Positions 41,540 to 50,444 of a stretch of 64,000 nucleotides of DNA are shown in pieces. Position 1 is the first letter of the stretch. Each line of letters begins with the position of its first letter. The notes beneath the pieces were generated by a model. That model worked only from the letters and a program-made list of their open reading frames with translations. It was not told the origin of the DNA and ran no database searches. This stretch comes from Streptomyces sp. TLI_146 (lineage in GTDB: Bacteria; Actinomycetota; Actinomycetes; Streptomycetales; Streptomycetaceae), in assembly GCF_002846415.1 (NCBI RefSeq), contig NZ_PJMX01000001.1:3472001-3536000 (forward strand), read 5' to 3'. The position numbers and the translations under genes were made by a program.

Positions 41540-42613
41540 CTACGGCGTCGGCTGGGCGCTGGTGGCGAGGGTGCCGCAGAGGGCCGCGGTGGCGGGGCCG
41601 GTCGCGTACGGATCGGTGCCCGCCGGGCCGGTCGCGCTGGTCCGCTCGCCCGCGAGCAGCGGCCGCAGCTGTGCGGAGACATCGGCCGAGCAGGCCTGCG
41701 GTCCGGCCTCCACATAGCTGAACTGCAGCTCGACCCGGTGCAGTCGCAGGTCGTCGCGGTCGAAGCGGAAGTGCAGCTCACGGCGGACGGTGAAGAGGGA
41801 CGCCACCTTGTCCGGGCCGGACGCCGCCGGGCGCAGGGCGTACGTGAAGGTGTGGTCGGACGTCACATCGAGGGTGTCCCGGCCGGACTCGGCGTAGTGG
41901 AAGGTGCCCTGCACCCGCACCTGGGTGTCGGCCAGGGCCACTTTGGCCGGATCGAAGCGCACCAGCCAGCCGGTGGCGGCGTGGCGGCCGTCGTCGGCCG
42001 GATTGTCGATGCTCTGGTCGAACTGGGTCAGCAGCTCCGGATCGAGCAGCGCCCGCACCTGGTGCACGGACTTGCCGGTGAGGACCTGCGGGTCGAGGGA
42101 CGACTGGACCAGATACTCCTTGGCGGTGGTCACACCGGCGATGATCTGGCTCTCCGAGAAGTGGGCGGTCCTGCGGACGGCGGGGAGGTTGATGCCGTCG
42201 GCGCCGGTGCGGAACTGGGCGGCCGGGCTGTGGTCGAACAGGCGGGCGACGTCGATGCCGGGGACGACGCTCTGCGGGGCCAGGGGTATCACGGTCATCC
42301 GCAGGGGCTCGGCGGCGACGCTGCCGCCACCGGGCTGGTAGGGATGGCGCAGGCCCATGTAGACGGCAGTACCGAAGGCGACGAAGAGGAGGACGACCAG
42401 CGCGACTATCTGCTTGGTGAAGGGCCGGAAGGACCAGCTGGGACGGCTGCGCACCGCACGCGCGTGCTCACGCATCCGTTCCTGGGCGGAGAACTCCTGC
42501 AGGCGGGCAGCACGAACGAACGACTCGTCGAAGACGACGGATCGGTACTCGTCCTCACCTCCGCCGGGGAGGCCCTCCGGGGTCCCCTCGGGTGGCTCTC
42601 CACGCCCTGCCAT
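41540..42613 (-). CDS. Membrane-anchored protein of unknown function with SVVFDE N-terminal motif
   Basis: Protein of 357 aa. Residues 22-55 contain EYRSVVFDESFVRAARLQEF and SAQERM, a short cytosolic motif shared with the next gene upstream. One membrane helix (about 67-87: KQIVALVVLLFVAFGTAVYM) precedes a large extracytoplasmic domain of about 260 residues with two cysteines (QACSADV ... ALCGTL). I do not recognise the domain. From memory the S. coelicolor homologue is SCO2583. It sits between the M48 protease and the paired SVVFDE gene, and the two likely work together at the envelope. Confidence 0.8.
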   Translation of the reverse strand: MAGRGEPPEGTPEGLPGGGEDEYRSVVFDESFVRAARLQEFSAQERMREHARAVRSRPSWSFRPFTKQIVALVVLLFVAFGTAVYMGLRHPYQPGGGSVAAEPLRMTVIPLAPQSVVPGIDVARLFDHSPAAQFRTGADGINLPAVRRTAHFSESQIIAGVTTAKEYLVQSSLDPQVLTGKSVHQVRALLDPELLTQFDQSIDNPADDGRHAATGWLVRFDPAKVALADTQVRVQGTFHYAESGRDTLDVTSDHTFTYALRPAASGPDKVASLFTVRRELHFRFDRDDLRLHRVELQFSYVEAGPQACSADVSAQLRPLLAGERTSATGPAGTDPYATGPATAALCGTLATSAQPTP

Positions 42614-42784
42614 ACCTTCAGGGTAGGTCGCGGGAGGGGCCGATAAACGCGCTGGTACGCGACAAGTTCTGACGAGTTCGCACGCGGTTGTTCAAGGCGT
42701 GGTCAGAGGGCGGTCAGAGGACTGCCGGCCCGTTGTCAGGAGGTCGTCGAGAGGCCGTCGGGACGCGCAAAAGCTGTGGTCAGG

Positions 42785-42862
42785 GGTGGGGCGGGGGCGG
42801 GGCGTGGGGTGGGTGGGGAGGGGGCGGGGGGGGAGGCCCCCCTCCCCCGCCGATCGCCCCCC
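42785..42862. other. G-tract region with quadruplex potential
   Basis: Between the two SVVFDE genes is a run of G tracts of 3 to 8 bases (GGTGGGGCGGGGGCGGGGCG onward to about 42836), then a C-rich mirror. This fits one or more G-quadruplexes on the plus strand. No gene is seen. Confidence 0.55.
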
Positions 42863-43444
42863 TCACCCCCTCCGAGGCACAGCCGCGACCGCAGGCGCCG
42901 AGTAGTCCGCCGATGCGGTCGGGGTGGTGGGGCCGACGGTGGCCGGAATGGGTAGCCCGGACTTGTCCACGTTGCTGGTGGTGGGGTGCGGGGCGGGGTC
43001 GTCGCGGCTGCTGGAGGCGCCCCGGTAGACGGCCGCGAAGGCCAGGGCGACCATGCCGATGCCCATGATCAGGGCGAGCAGCCAGGCGACGGGGCGGTGC
43101 CAGCGGGCCCGGCCGCGGTAGGGGCGCAGTGCGCCGCCGTGTGGGCCGTAGGGGCCGGATTCGGCGCTGCCGGGGAAGGCGGAGCCGTAGGCGTCGGGGT
43201 CGCGGGCGGGGTAGGCGAAGTCGTCGTCGATGCCCGCGCCGGCGCGGGCTCTGGCCGCTTCGGCTTCGGCGCGGGCCTGGGCGGCGGCCAACAGCCGTTC
43301 CACGGCGCTTGGTTCGTGGATCTCGGCGGCTCGTACGAAGTCCTCGTCGAATACCACGGAGGCGAATGCGTCGTTCGCGCCCCCGCGGTCGTCGTCGGGC
43401 TCCCAGCCGTCCGGGAACGGCTTGCCCCCCACGTCGTCCGGCAC
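42863..43444 (-). CDS. SVVFDE-motif single-pass membrane protein (SCO2584-like)
   Basis: Protein of 193 aa from GTG 43444 (MPDDVGGKPFPDGW). The cytosolic N terminus has FASVVFDEDFVRAAEIHE and SAVERL, nearly the same motif as in the adjacent 357-aa protein, then an Ala/Arg-rich helix, a membrane helix (about 123-146: PVAWLLALIMGIGMVALAFA) and a short extracytoplasmic tail. From memory the S. coelicolor homologue SCO2584 was placed in the Mre-linked spore-wall synthesis complex. No enzymatic domain is seen; probably a scaffold. Confidence 0.78.
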   Translation of the reverse strand: MPDDVGGKPFPDGWEPDDDRGGANDAFASVVFDEDFVRAAEIHEPSAVERLLAAAQARAEAEAARARAGAGIDDDFAYPARDPDAYGSAFPGSAESGPYGPHGGALRPYRGRARWHRPVAWLLALIMGIGMVALAFAAVYRGASSSRDDPAPHPTTSNVDKSGLPIPATVGPTTPTASADYSAPAVAAVPRRG

Positions 43445-43495
43445 GGGTTCAGCGTAGCCCCGGCGCGGTCGTTTTGGGCAGGGAGTGTCCGAACT

Positions 43496-43522
43496 CTCCC
43501 CCTCGGAGGCGCCAAGGGGGAG
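43496..43522 (-). terminator. Terminator hairpin after proA
   Basis: Stem CTCCCCCT ... AGGGGGAG around a GC-rich loop, 9 bp past the proA stop on the minus strand. Confidence 0.7.
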
Positions 43523-43530
43523 GTTCCCTC

Positions 43531-44814
43531 CTATCGCACGTGTCCGTCTCCCGTGACGATGTACTTGGTGGAGGTGAGCTCGGGCAGGCCCATGGGGCCG
43601 CGGGCGTGGAGCTTCTGGGTGGAGATGCCGATCTCGGCGCCGAAGCCGAACTGGCCGCCGTCGGTGAAGCGGGTGGAGGCGTTCACGGCGACGGTGGTGG
43701 AGTCGACCAACTGGGTGAAGCGGCGTGCGGCGGCCTGGGAGGTGGTGACGATCGCCTCGGTGTGGCCGGAGGTCCACTGCCGGATGTGGGTGACGGCAGC
43801 GTCGAGGGAGTCGACGACGGCGGCGGCGATGTCGTACGAGAGGTACTCGGTTTCCCAGTCCTCGGGGGTGGCCGCGACGACGGTCGCCTTGGTGGTGTCG
43901 GCGTAGGACTGGACGCGTGCGTCGCCGTGGACGGTGACGCCGGCTTCGGCGAGGGCGTCGAGGGCGCGGGGCAGGAAGGCGTCGGCGATGTCCTGGTGGA
44001 CGAGGAGCGTTTCGGCCGCGTTGCAGACGGAGGGGCGGGAGGCCTTGGAGTTGATGAGGATGTCGACGGCCATGTCGAGGTCGGCCTGGGCGTCCACGTA
44101 GACGTGGCAGTTGCCGGTGCCGGTCTCGATGACGGGGACGGTGGATTCCTCGACGACGGTGCGGATGAGGGAGGCGCCGCCGCGGGGGATGAGGACGTCG
44201 ACGAGGCCGCGGGCGCGCATCAGTTCGCGTACGGAGTCGCGGGATTCGCCGGGGACGAGCTGGATGGCGTCGGCGGGCAGTCCGGCGCCGCTGACGGCGT
44301 CGCGCAGCACCTGGACGAGTGCGGTGTTGGACTCGTAGGCGGAGGAGGAGCCGCGCAGCAGGACGGCGTTGCCGGATTTGAGGCAGAGGGCGGCGGCGTC
44401 GACGGTGACGTTGGGCCGGGCTTCGTAGATGATGCCGACGACGCCGAGGGGGACTCTGATCTGGCGCAGGTCGATGCCGTTGGGGAGGGTGGAGCCGCGG
44501 ACGACTTCGCCGATGGGGTCGGGCAGGGCTGCGACGTCGCGGACGTCGGAGGCGATGGCGCGGACCCGTTCGGGGGTGAGGGTGAGGCGGTCGATGACGG
44601 TCTCGCTGGTGCCGGTTTCGCGGGCCTTGGCGATGTCGAGGGCGTTGGCCTCGACGATCTCCTTGGTGCGTGCTTCGAGCGCGTCGGCGATGGCCAGGAG
44701 CGCGTCGTCCTTGGCCGAGCGCGGCAATGGCGCGATTTCGGCGGCGGCCGTGCGGGCCCGGTGGGCGGCCTGGGTGACCGGGGACATGTTCTCGTGCGGG
44801 GTAGACGCGCTCAT
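43531..44814 (-). CDS. proA: Gamma-glutamyl phosphate reductase (proline synthesis)
   Basis: NADPH-dependent reductase of 427 aa that converts gamma-glutamyl phosphate to glutamate semialdehyde. Catalytic C264 lies in [15 protein letters not shown], with the cofactor segment [13 protein letters not shown] and [13 protein letters not shown]. Length is normal. It is followed upstream by a small conserved protein and proB, giving a proB-x-proA cluster on one strand. Confidence 0.96.
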   Translation of the reverse strand: MSASTPHENMSPVTQAAHRARTAAAEIAPLPRSAKDDALLAIADALEARTKEIVEANALDIAKARETGTSETVIDRLTLTPERVRAIASDVRDVAALPDPIGEVVRGSTLPNGIDLRQIRVPLGVVGIIYEARPNVTVDAAALCLKSGNAVLLRGSSSAYESNTALVQVLRDAVSGAGLPADAIQLVPGESRDSVRELMRARGLVDVLIPRGGASLIRTVVEESTVPVIETGTGNCHVYVDAQADLDMAVDILINSKASRPSVCNAAETLLVHQDIADAFLPRALDALAEAGVTVHGDARVQSYADTTKATVVAATPEDWETEYLSYDIAAAVVDSLDAAVTHIRQWTSGHTEAIVTTSQAAARRFTQLVDSTTVAVNASTRFTDGGQFGFGAEIGISTQKLHARGPMGLPELTSTKYIVTGDGHVR

Positions 44815-44917
44815 GTCCGCAGGGTAGTGCGCCGGGCGGGGGTGTTCCGCACGGATTCCACTCTCCGAGACGGCGTTCTCACGGTCCGGTCGTGGTCGTT
44901 TCCGGCTGGCCGGAGTG

Positions 44918-45313
44918 TCAAAAGGGGTGCACGCCGACGGGTGCGGCCGGTGGCGGTCCGTAGCCTTCGGCGAGGCGCTGGTGGTAGGTCTCGCGGTCGA
45001 TGACTTCCAGGCCGACGATCTCCCAGGGCGGGAGTTTGGCGGTGGAGCGGTGTTCGCCCCAGAGCCGGAGGGCGACGGCGGCGGCGTCGTGCAGGTCGCG
45101 GGCCTCTTCCCAGTAGCGGATTTCGGCGTGGTCGCCCGCGTATCTGCTGGTCAGTAAGAAGGGGTGGTCGTGGGCGAGCTGTTCGAGGCCGCGCCGGACC
45201 TCTTTGAGCGGGGCCTCGGCGCCGGAGACGCTGAGGGTGATGTGCCAGAGCCTGGGGGTGTCCCCGGGCTGTTCCCGCTCTTCGGTCTGCGCTATGTCGG
45301 CCCCTGTGCCCAC
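44918..45313 (-). CDS. Conserved hypothetical protein between proA and proB
   Basis: Protein of about 131 aa whose core ([60 protein letters not shown]) is strongly conserved in style and looks like a single alpha/beta domain. GTG 45313 ([12 protein letters not shown]) is preferred; the frame is open to 45454, but that extension crosses a GC-hairpin region and does not look like protein. I recall the same gene between proA and proB in other Streptomyces. Function unknown. Confidence 0.75.
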   Translation of the reverse strand: MGTGADIAQTEEREQPGDTPRLWHITLSVSGAEAPLKEVRRGLEQLAHDHPFLLTSRYAGDHAEIRYWEEARDLHDAAAVALRLWGEHRSTAKLPPWEIVGLEVIDRETYHQRLAEGYGPPPAAPVGVHPF

Positions 45314-45324
45314 GCTGGTCAGGG

Positions 45325-45410
45325 TCGGCCCGTCCTCCCCCACGGCCCTGCGGGCGTGGGTTCCCCCGACTCGGGGCGCCGCCCCCGGGCGCGCTCGTCT
45401 CACCGGCGGC
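45325..45410. other. Hairpin-rich GC segment before the proA/proB middle gene
   Basis: Contains CCCACG ... CGTGGG and CGGGGCGCCGCCCC-like inverted repeats just upstream of the 131-aa gene. It may be a small mobile-type palindromic insertion or regulatory hairpins; nothing further can be said. Confidence 0.4.
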
Positions 45411-45555
45411 CTCCTGTGATGCTGTGATGCGTTGCCGTACCCCTCGCGGGTCACTCACCCCCGCGAGTACCCCGCAACAAAGTTGACCAGTCCGGGCCGG
45501 GTCGCGGGGCGGTTTTCGTGAAGGTGTCGGCTCGAAGGCCGGACTTTCAGCCGTT

Positions 45556-46737
45556 TCAGGGGTGGAGAACGACCAGATCGTCCCTGTGTACGACTTCGCG
45601 CTCGTAGGCGGGGCCGAGTTCGCGGGCGAGTTCGCGGGTGGAGCGGCCGAGGAGCTGGGGGATCTCCTTGGCGTCGAAGTTGACGAGTCCGCGGGCGACG
45701 GCGCGGCCGGTGGTGTCGCGCAGTTCGACGGGGTCGCCGGCGCTGAACTCGCCTTCGACGGCGGCGATTCCGGCGGGCAGCAGGGAGGAGTGGCGTTCGA
45801 CGACGGCGCGTACGGCTCCGTCGTCGAGGACGAGGTGGCCTTGGGGGGTGGAGGCGTGGGCGAGCCACAGGAGGCGGTCGGCGCTGCGGCGGCCGGTGGT
45901 GTGGAAGTAGGTGCCGGTGTCGCGTCCGGCGAGGGCGTCGGCGGCGTGGGTGGCGGAGGTGAGGACGACGGGGACGCCTGCGGCGGCGGCGATGCGGGCG
46001 GCTTCGACCTTGGTGACCATGCCGCCGGTGCCGACGCCTGCTTTGCCGGCGCTGCCGATCTGTACGTGGGCGATGTCGTCGGGGCCGTGGACTTCGCCGA
46101 TGCGGGTGGTGCCGGGTTTGCTGGGGTCGCCGTCGTAGAGGCCGTCGACGTCGGAGAGCAGGACGAGGAGGTCGGCGCGGACGAGGTGGGCGACGAGGGC
46201 GGCGAGGCGGTCGTTGTCGCCGAAGCGGATCTCGTCGGTGGCGACGGTGTCGTTCTCGTTGACGACGGGGAGGGCGCCCATGGCCAGGAGCTGGTCGAGG
46301 GTGCGGTAGGCGTTGCGGTAGTGGGCGCGGCGGCTGGTGTCGTCGCTGGTGAGGAGGACCTGTCCGACGCGTACGCCGTAGCGGGCGAAGGAGGCGGTGT
46401 AGCGGGCGACGAGGAGGCCTTGGCCGACGCTGGCGGCGGCCTGCTGGCGGGCGAGGTCGGTGGGGCGGCGGCGCAGGCCGAGGGGGGCGAGTCCGGCGGC
46501 GATGGCGCCGGAGGAGACCAGCACTATTTCCTTCTCGCCCGCCCGTCGCCCACCACCGCCCTCAACGGAGGGCCTCCGGCCCGCAGTGAAGTTTCCGCTG
46601 CGGGCTTTGGCGAGGACGTCGACGAGGGCGTCGACGCGGTCGGCGTCGAGGCCGCCGGAGGCGGTGGTGAGGGAGGACGAGCCCACCTTGACGACGATCC
46701 TGCGGGCCTGGGTCACGTACTGCCTTGCCACTGTCAC
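45556..46737 (-). CDS. proB: Glutamate 5-kinase with an in-frame insertion
   Basis: ATP-dependent kinase of 393 aa making gamma-glutamyl phosphate. The N terminus QARRIVVKVGSSSLTT, then EIVLVSSGAIAAGLAPLGL, FGDNDRLAALVAHLV, LSDVDGLYDGDP, and a C-terminal PUA domain (AVEGEFSAGDPVELRDTTGR) are all present. Between VLAKARSG and GEKEIVLVSS the protein has about 19 extra residues (NFTAGRRPSVEGGGGRRAG) not in the usual ProB, encoded by two DNA hairpins. The insertion lies in a surface loop before a beta strand, so activity is probably kept. First gene of the proB-x-proA cluster. Confidence 0.94.
   Translation of the reverse strand: MTVARQYVTQARRIVVKVGSSSLTTASGGLDADRVDALVDVLAKARSGNFTAGRRPSVEGGGGRRAGEKEIVLVSSGAIAAGLAPLGLRRRPTDLARQQAAASVGQGLLVARYTASFARYGVRVGQVLLTSDDTSRRAHYRNAYRTLDQLLAMGALPVVNENDTVATDEIRFGDNDRLAALVAHLVRADLLVLLSDVDGLYDGDPSKPGTTRIGEVHGPDDIAHVQIGSAGKAGVGTGGMVTKVEAARIAAAAGVPVVLTSATHAADALAGRDTGTYFHTTGRRSADRLLWLAHASTPQGHLVLDDGAVRAVVERHSSLLPAGIAAVEGEFSAGDPVELRDTTGRAVARGLVNFDAKEIPQLLGRSTRELARELGPAYEREVVHRDDLVVLHP
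46558..46605. mobile_element. Small double-hairpin insertion inside proB
   Basis: Two adjacent stem-loops, GCCCTC-AACG-GAGGGC (46558-46573) and GCCCGCAG-N11-CTGCGGGC (46579-46605), lie exactly where ProB has about 19 non-family residues. The insertion is in frame and contains no gene, which fits a small palindromic insertion element. Confidence 0.6.
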
Positions 46738-46806
46738 ACCGGGAAATCTATGCCAGGCCGGGGGCTGGGCGCACGGCCGTTTCGAGCGTTGGACGGGGCG
46801 TGGGAT

Positions 46807-46832
46807 GGCCCCCGCCGGGGTGGGCGGGGGCC
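46807..46832 (-). terminator. Terminator hairpin after galE
   Basis: Stem GGCCCCCGCC ... GGCGGGGGCC, 19 bp past the galE stop on the minus strand and upstream of proB. There is no strong T tract. Confidence 0.65.
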
Positions 46833-46850
46833 GTCACAGGTTCCGGGGGC

Positions 46851-47825
46851 TCAGTCGCGCGGGTGGCGCAGCAGCCAGCCTTCCCAGGCGGAGGTGATCA
46901 TGGAGCGGATGTCGTGGCGGGCGCTCCAGTCGAGTTCCTTGGTGATGAGCTCGGCGGAGGCGACGACGCGGGCGGGGTCGCCGGCGCGGCGGGGGGCGAC
47001 CTCGGGGGCGGGCTCGGTGATGCCGGTGACGTCGCGGATGATGTCGACCATTTCGGCGACGGAGGCGCCTTCGCCGCGGCCGATGTTGAGGATGAGGGCG
47101 GCCTCGGGGTCGGCGGCGAGCCGGCGGGCGGCGGCGACGTGGGCGGTGGCGATGTCCTCGACGTGGATGTAGTCGCGCACGCAGGTGCCGTCGGGGGTGG
47201 CGTAGTCGTTGCCGAAGATGAGCGGTGCCTTGCCGTCGGTGAGGCGCTCGAAGACCATCGGGACGAGGTTGAAGATCCCGGGGTCGCCGAGTTCGGGGGT
47301 GGCGGCGCCGGCCACGTTGAAGTAGCGCAGGGAGGCGGTGGCCATGCCGTGGGCCTTGCCGACGGCGCTGACGAGCCATTCGCCCGCGAGCTTGGTCTCG
47401 CCGTAGGGGCTCATGGGCAGGCATTCGGTCTGCTCGGTGACGAGGTCGACGTCGGGCATGCCGTAGACGGCGGCGGAGGAGGAGAACAGGAAGCGGCGGA
47501 CGCCGGCTTCGGCTGCGGCTTCCAGGACGGTGCGCAGGCCTTCGACGTTCTCGCGGTAGTAGTGCAGGGGGCGTTCGACGGATTCGCCGACCTGCTTCTT
47601 GGCGGCGATGTGGATGACGCCGTCGACGTCGTTCTCGCGCAGTACGCGGTCGAGGACGTCGCGGTCGAGGACGGTGCCGCGCTCCAGGCGGACGCCTTCG
47701 GGCAGCCGGGCGGGGTCTCCGGTGCTGAGGTCGTCGAGGACGACGACCTGCTCGCCGCCGTCGACGAGGGCCTTCACCACGTGAGATCCGATGTAGCCGG
47801 CACCGCCTGTGATCATCCAAGTCAT
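46851..47825 (-). CDS. galE: UDP-glucose 4-epimerase
   Basis: Short-chain dehydrogenase-type sugar-nucleotide epimerase of 324 aa. The NAD-binding motif is MITGGAGYIGSHVV, the catalytic triad region is SSSAAVYG and SPYGETK (Y-x-x-x-K), and YFNVAGA and VRDYIHVEDIA match GalE. It would supply UDP-galactose for wall glycans. It lies just upstream of the PIG-L deacetylase gene's 3' end, on the same strand, with a terminator between them. Confidence 0.93.
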   Translation of the reverse strand: MTWMITGGAGYIGSHVVKALVDGGEQVVVLDDLSTGDPARLPEGVRLERGTVLDRDVLDRVLRENDVDGVIHIAAKKQVGESVERPLHYYRENVEGLRTVLEAAAEAGVRRFLFSSSAAVYGMPDVDLVTEQTECLPMSPYGETKLAGEWLVSAVGKAHGMATASLRYFNVAGAATPELGDPGIFNLVPMVFERLTDGKAPLIFGNDYATPDGTCVRDYIHVEDIATAHVAAARRLAADPEAALILNIGRGEGASVAEMVDIIRDVTGITEPAPEVAPRRAGDPARVVASAELITKELDWSARHDIRSMITSAWEGWLLRHPRD

Positions 47826-47942
47826 ACGGACAGTCTAGGAGGCCGGGCCCGCCGACCAGGCCTGCTGTGACTTTTCGTACGAACGTGAAGGCGGTGTAAG
47901 TGCGGGCGGGCGGCGCGCCCGCACGGAAGCCCGCGTGGGCCT

Positions 47943-48034
47943 GCGGATGAGGCGTACGGAGAGGCGTGCGGATCAGGCGTACGGATCAGGCGTGCGGCCG
48001 TGCGGAAGAGGCGTACGGGATGGTCCCGTACGCC
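47943..48034. repeat. 13-bp tandem repeats and terminator hairpin
   Basis: Units of the type GGCGT(A/G)CGGATCA recur from 47951 to about 48009. The array ends in a perfect 11-bp stem GGCGTACGGGA-TGG-TCCCGTACGCC (48010-48034), a likely terminator for the minus-strand deacetylase gene. Confidence 0.8.
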
Positions 48035-48084
48035 CCTGTTCGCTCCCGGTCCGCCCGGTGTCGCGCGCCGGTGCGGTGTGTCGG

Positions 48085-50244
48085 TCAGACGGTGCCCGCG
48101 CGCGGCGGGACCCTGGTGACGGCGGGGGTGGTGTTCAGGCCGAGCGTGACGAGGGCGACGCCCTCGCCGGCGCTCTGGACGACGGCGGGGGCGCCGACCA
48201 TGAAGCCGGAGGACGCGTCGCCGTGGAGGGTGACTTGCTTGCCGCTGTCGACCATCTCGATGGAGCCGGTGCCGCTGCGCGAGCTGAGCATGACGCCGCC
48301 GGTGGCGAGGTCCTGGCCGTCGACGAGGGCGACGGGGCCGTAGCCGGTGACCTTCTGGTCGGGCAGTTCGGTCCAGCGCCCGGCCTGGCCGCCGCGCAGC
48401 TGGGCGACGTTGACCTGTTCGCTGGAGGGCTTGTGGTAGGCGAGCAGCACGGAGCCGTCCTTGGCGGTGACCGCGTCGGGTGCGTCGCCGGGCCGGGTCT
48501 TGAGGCCGCGGGCGGCGCGCACCATGGCGCCGCCGGCGTCCTTCTGGGCCCAGTGCTCGACCCAGCCGAAGGCGGAGCCGAAGACGTGGACGCGGCCGTC
48601 GCCGTCGAGGGCGACGGCGAGGCCTTCCTGGATCTGTCCGCCGCCGGCCAGCTTCTGCCACGGCGACCAGGTGCCCTGCTTGTCGCGCACGCGGGTGCTG
48701 ACGCCCTTGGCGGCGTTGCGCACGAAGACGTGGACGGTGCCGTCGGGGGCGGCGATGGCGGTGGGCGGGCCGGTGAGGCGGCTGCGGCGGGGGTCGGTCT
48801 CGGGGTTGCCGAGGCTGGTCCACTGCTGCTCGAAGTCGCCGCCCGCGCTCTTCTGCTGCAGGACGACTATCTCGCGGGTGTCGTCCTTGTCGGTGGGGCC
48901 GAGGTCGGTGAAGCGCAGGCCGAAGACGAGGTGGCGGCCGTCGGCGGCGGCGACCGCGCTGAGGGCGGGGGCGAGCGGGCCGCCGCCGAGGTCCTCGGCC
49001 GTGCCCCAGCCGCCGCTGAAGGGGCCGGACTCGCGCCAGCGGGCGGCGCGGGTGCCGAGCACGGCGTACGCGGTCATCCGGCCGTCCTTGTCGACGACGA
49101 CCTTGGGGCCGGCGGTCGGGTAGCGGCGGTGGGTGGAGCGGACCCAGCCCTTCTTGGACTTGAGGACGCCGTTGAGGCCGACGGAGTAGTCGCCGCAGCC
49201 GGAGCCGTTGCCGCACTGCCAGGTGGAGGCGCCGCCGTAGGCGTTGAGGTACTCGGTCTTCTGGTGGACGGTGTCGCTGGGCAGGTTGTAGGGCCAGCGC
49301 TGGTTGTAGTAGCCGCGGAAGGCCTCGGTGAGGAAGCCGGGGGTGCGCGAGCCCTGGGTGCTGCCCTGGCCCCACTGGGCCAGCGCCCGCCAGGTGAACA
49401 GGGCGACGGCGGTGTGGTCGGGGTGGTCGGAGTAGCCGACCTGGTCGCTGCCGCGCGGGTGGAGCTTGTCGTGGACCTGGGCGTCGGGGTCCGGGTCGAG
49501 GGTGCGCACCAGCGTGGGCCGGTACTTGCGCATCAGGAACAGCAGCGCGTCGGTGAGCTCGTCGCGGCTGTAGGTGTACTTCTCGCGGACCGGGGACTCG
49601 GGGGTGGGCTGGGTGCGCAGCACCACGCCGGGGGTGTTCCACAGCTGGGTCATGCCGACCCAGCCGCGGCCGGTCTTCTCGTGCATCCGCACGCCGAGGA
49701 AGATCAGTTCGGCGCGGCGGCCGTTGTACTCCAGGACGTTGAGCTCGGCCTCGCGCCCGCCGGGCAGCTTGAGGGCGGTGCGCGTCCACGGGGTGAACAG
49801 GGTCGCGCCCAGCATCCGGGCGTACGCCTGGCGCAGGCCCTGCTGGCGGGCGGAGACGTAGGCGGGCACGTCGGGGCGGGCCTTGGGCTCGCCGGGTGCC
49901 TGGTTGACGCCGAAGGAGCCGCCGCCGGTGACGTACACGGAGACGACCGGGACGCCTCGCTCGATCGTGTGGAGCGTGTCCGGGTTCATGAAGAACAGGT
50001 CGTCGTCCGGGTGCGCGACGATCGCCATGGCGAGCGGGCGGCCCGGGGTGTCGAAGCTGCTGCGGTGGTCGACCGGGAGCAGCGAGACGGGCTTCGGTGG
50101 TTCACTTGTGACGGCGGCGCCTCTGGCCGACGGGTGCTTGCTGTCGCATCCGGCGATCGCACCGGCTGCCACGACCCCCGCCAGCGAAGCCAGCACGGTA
50201 CGCCGGGAGGCCACTTGGCGTCCCATCATCGGCCAGCGTCCCAT
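48085..50244 (-). CDS. PIG-L family deacetylase lipoprotein with beta-propeller-like C terminus
   Basis: Exported protein of 719 aa. The N terminus has RR (residues 14-15), a hydrophobic stretch and a lipobox AGAIAGC with C33, so it is probably a Tat-exported lipoprotein. The zinc deacetylase domain (about 70-330) has VAHPDDD (H78, D80, D81) and a later YSDHPDHTAV. The C-terminal half (about 360-719) has repeating WSPWQKLAGG and VHVFGSAFGW segments as in beta-propeller sugar-binding domains. Likely removes N-acetyl groups from an extracellular glycan. Divergent from the Stealth operon. Confidence 0.87.
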   Translation of the reverse strand: MGRWPMMGRQVASRRTVLASLAGVVAAGAIAGCDSKHPSARGAAVTSEPPKPVSLLPVDHRSSFDTPGRPLAMAIVAHPDDDLFFMNPDTLHTIERGVPVVSVYVTGGGSFGVNQAPGEPKARPDVPAYVSARQQGLRQAYARMLGATLFTPWTRTALKLPGGREAELNVLEYNGRRAELIFLGVRMHEKTGRGWVGMTQLWNTPGVVLRTQPTPESPVREKYTYSRDELTDALLFLMRKYRPTLVRTLDPDPDAQVHDKLHPRGSDQVGYSDHPDHTAVALFTWRALAQWGQGSTQGSRTPGFLTEAFRGYYNQRWPYNLPSDTVHQKTEYLNAYGGASTWQCGNGSGCGDYSVGLNGVLKSKKGWVRSTHRRYPTAGPKVVVDKDGRMTAYAVLGTRAARWRESGPFSGGWGTAEDLGGGPLAPALSAVAAADGRHLVFGLRFTDLGPTDKDDTREIVVLQQKSAGGDFEQQWTSLGNPETDPRRSRLTGPPTAIAAPDGTVHVFVRNAAKGVSTRVRDKQGTWSPWQKLAGGGQIQEGLAVALDGDGRVHVFGSAFGWVEHWAQKDAGGAMVRAARGLKTRPGDAPDAVTAKDGSVLLAYHKPSSEQVNVAQLRGGQAGRWTELPDQKVTGYGPVALVDGQDLATGGVMLSSRSGTGSIEMVDSGKQVTLHGDASSGFMVGAPAVVQSAGEGVALVTLGLNTTPAVTRVPPRAGTV

Positions 50245-50444
50245 GTCCTTCTCCCACTCCCCGCTACACGTTCATCTGCGATCAAGCAGACCGCCACCCG
50301 AGGAGAGGGCTGAAAGTTCATTTGGGTTCCACTCGATGAAGCAATCGTGATGCATCGATAGAATTACGAAGCAACTTGCCGATCTTACGCATTATTGGCA
50401 GCATGCAACGCTGACCATTAGCCCAGACGAGAGCTAGGTTCACC
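50245..50444. promoter_or_regulatory. AT-rich divergent promoter region of the surface-glycan genes
   Basis: 200 bp between the deacetylase and the Stealth operon, far richer in A and T than the rest of the window (for example GATAGAATTACGAAGCAACT, 50357-50376). It should hold promoters for both directions; TAGAAT (50359-50364) is a possible -10. No named operator was recognised. Confidence 0.55.

Noticed and set aside
44918..45454. 178-aa version of the protein between proA and proB
   Set aside because: The added N-terminal 47 residues come from a hairpin-rich GC region and do not look like protein.
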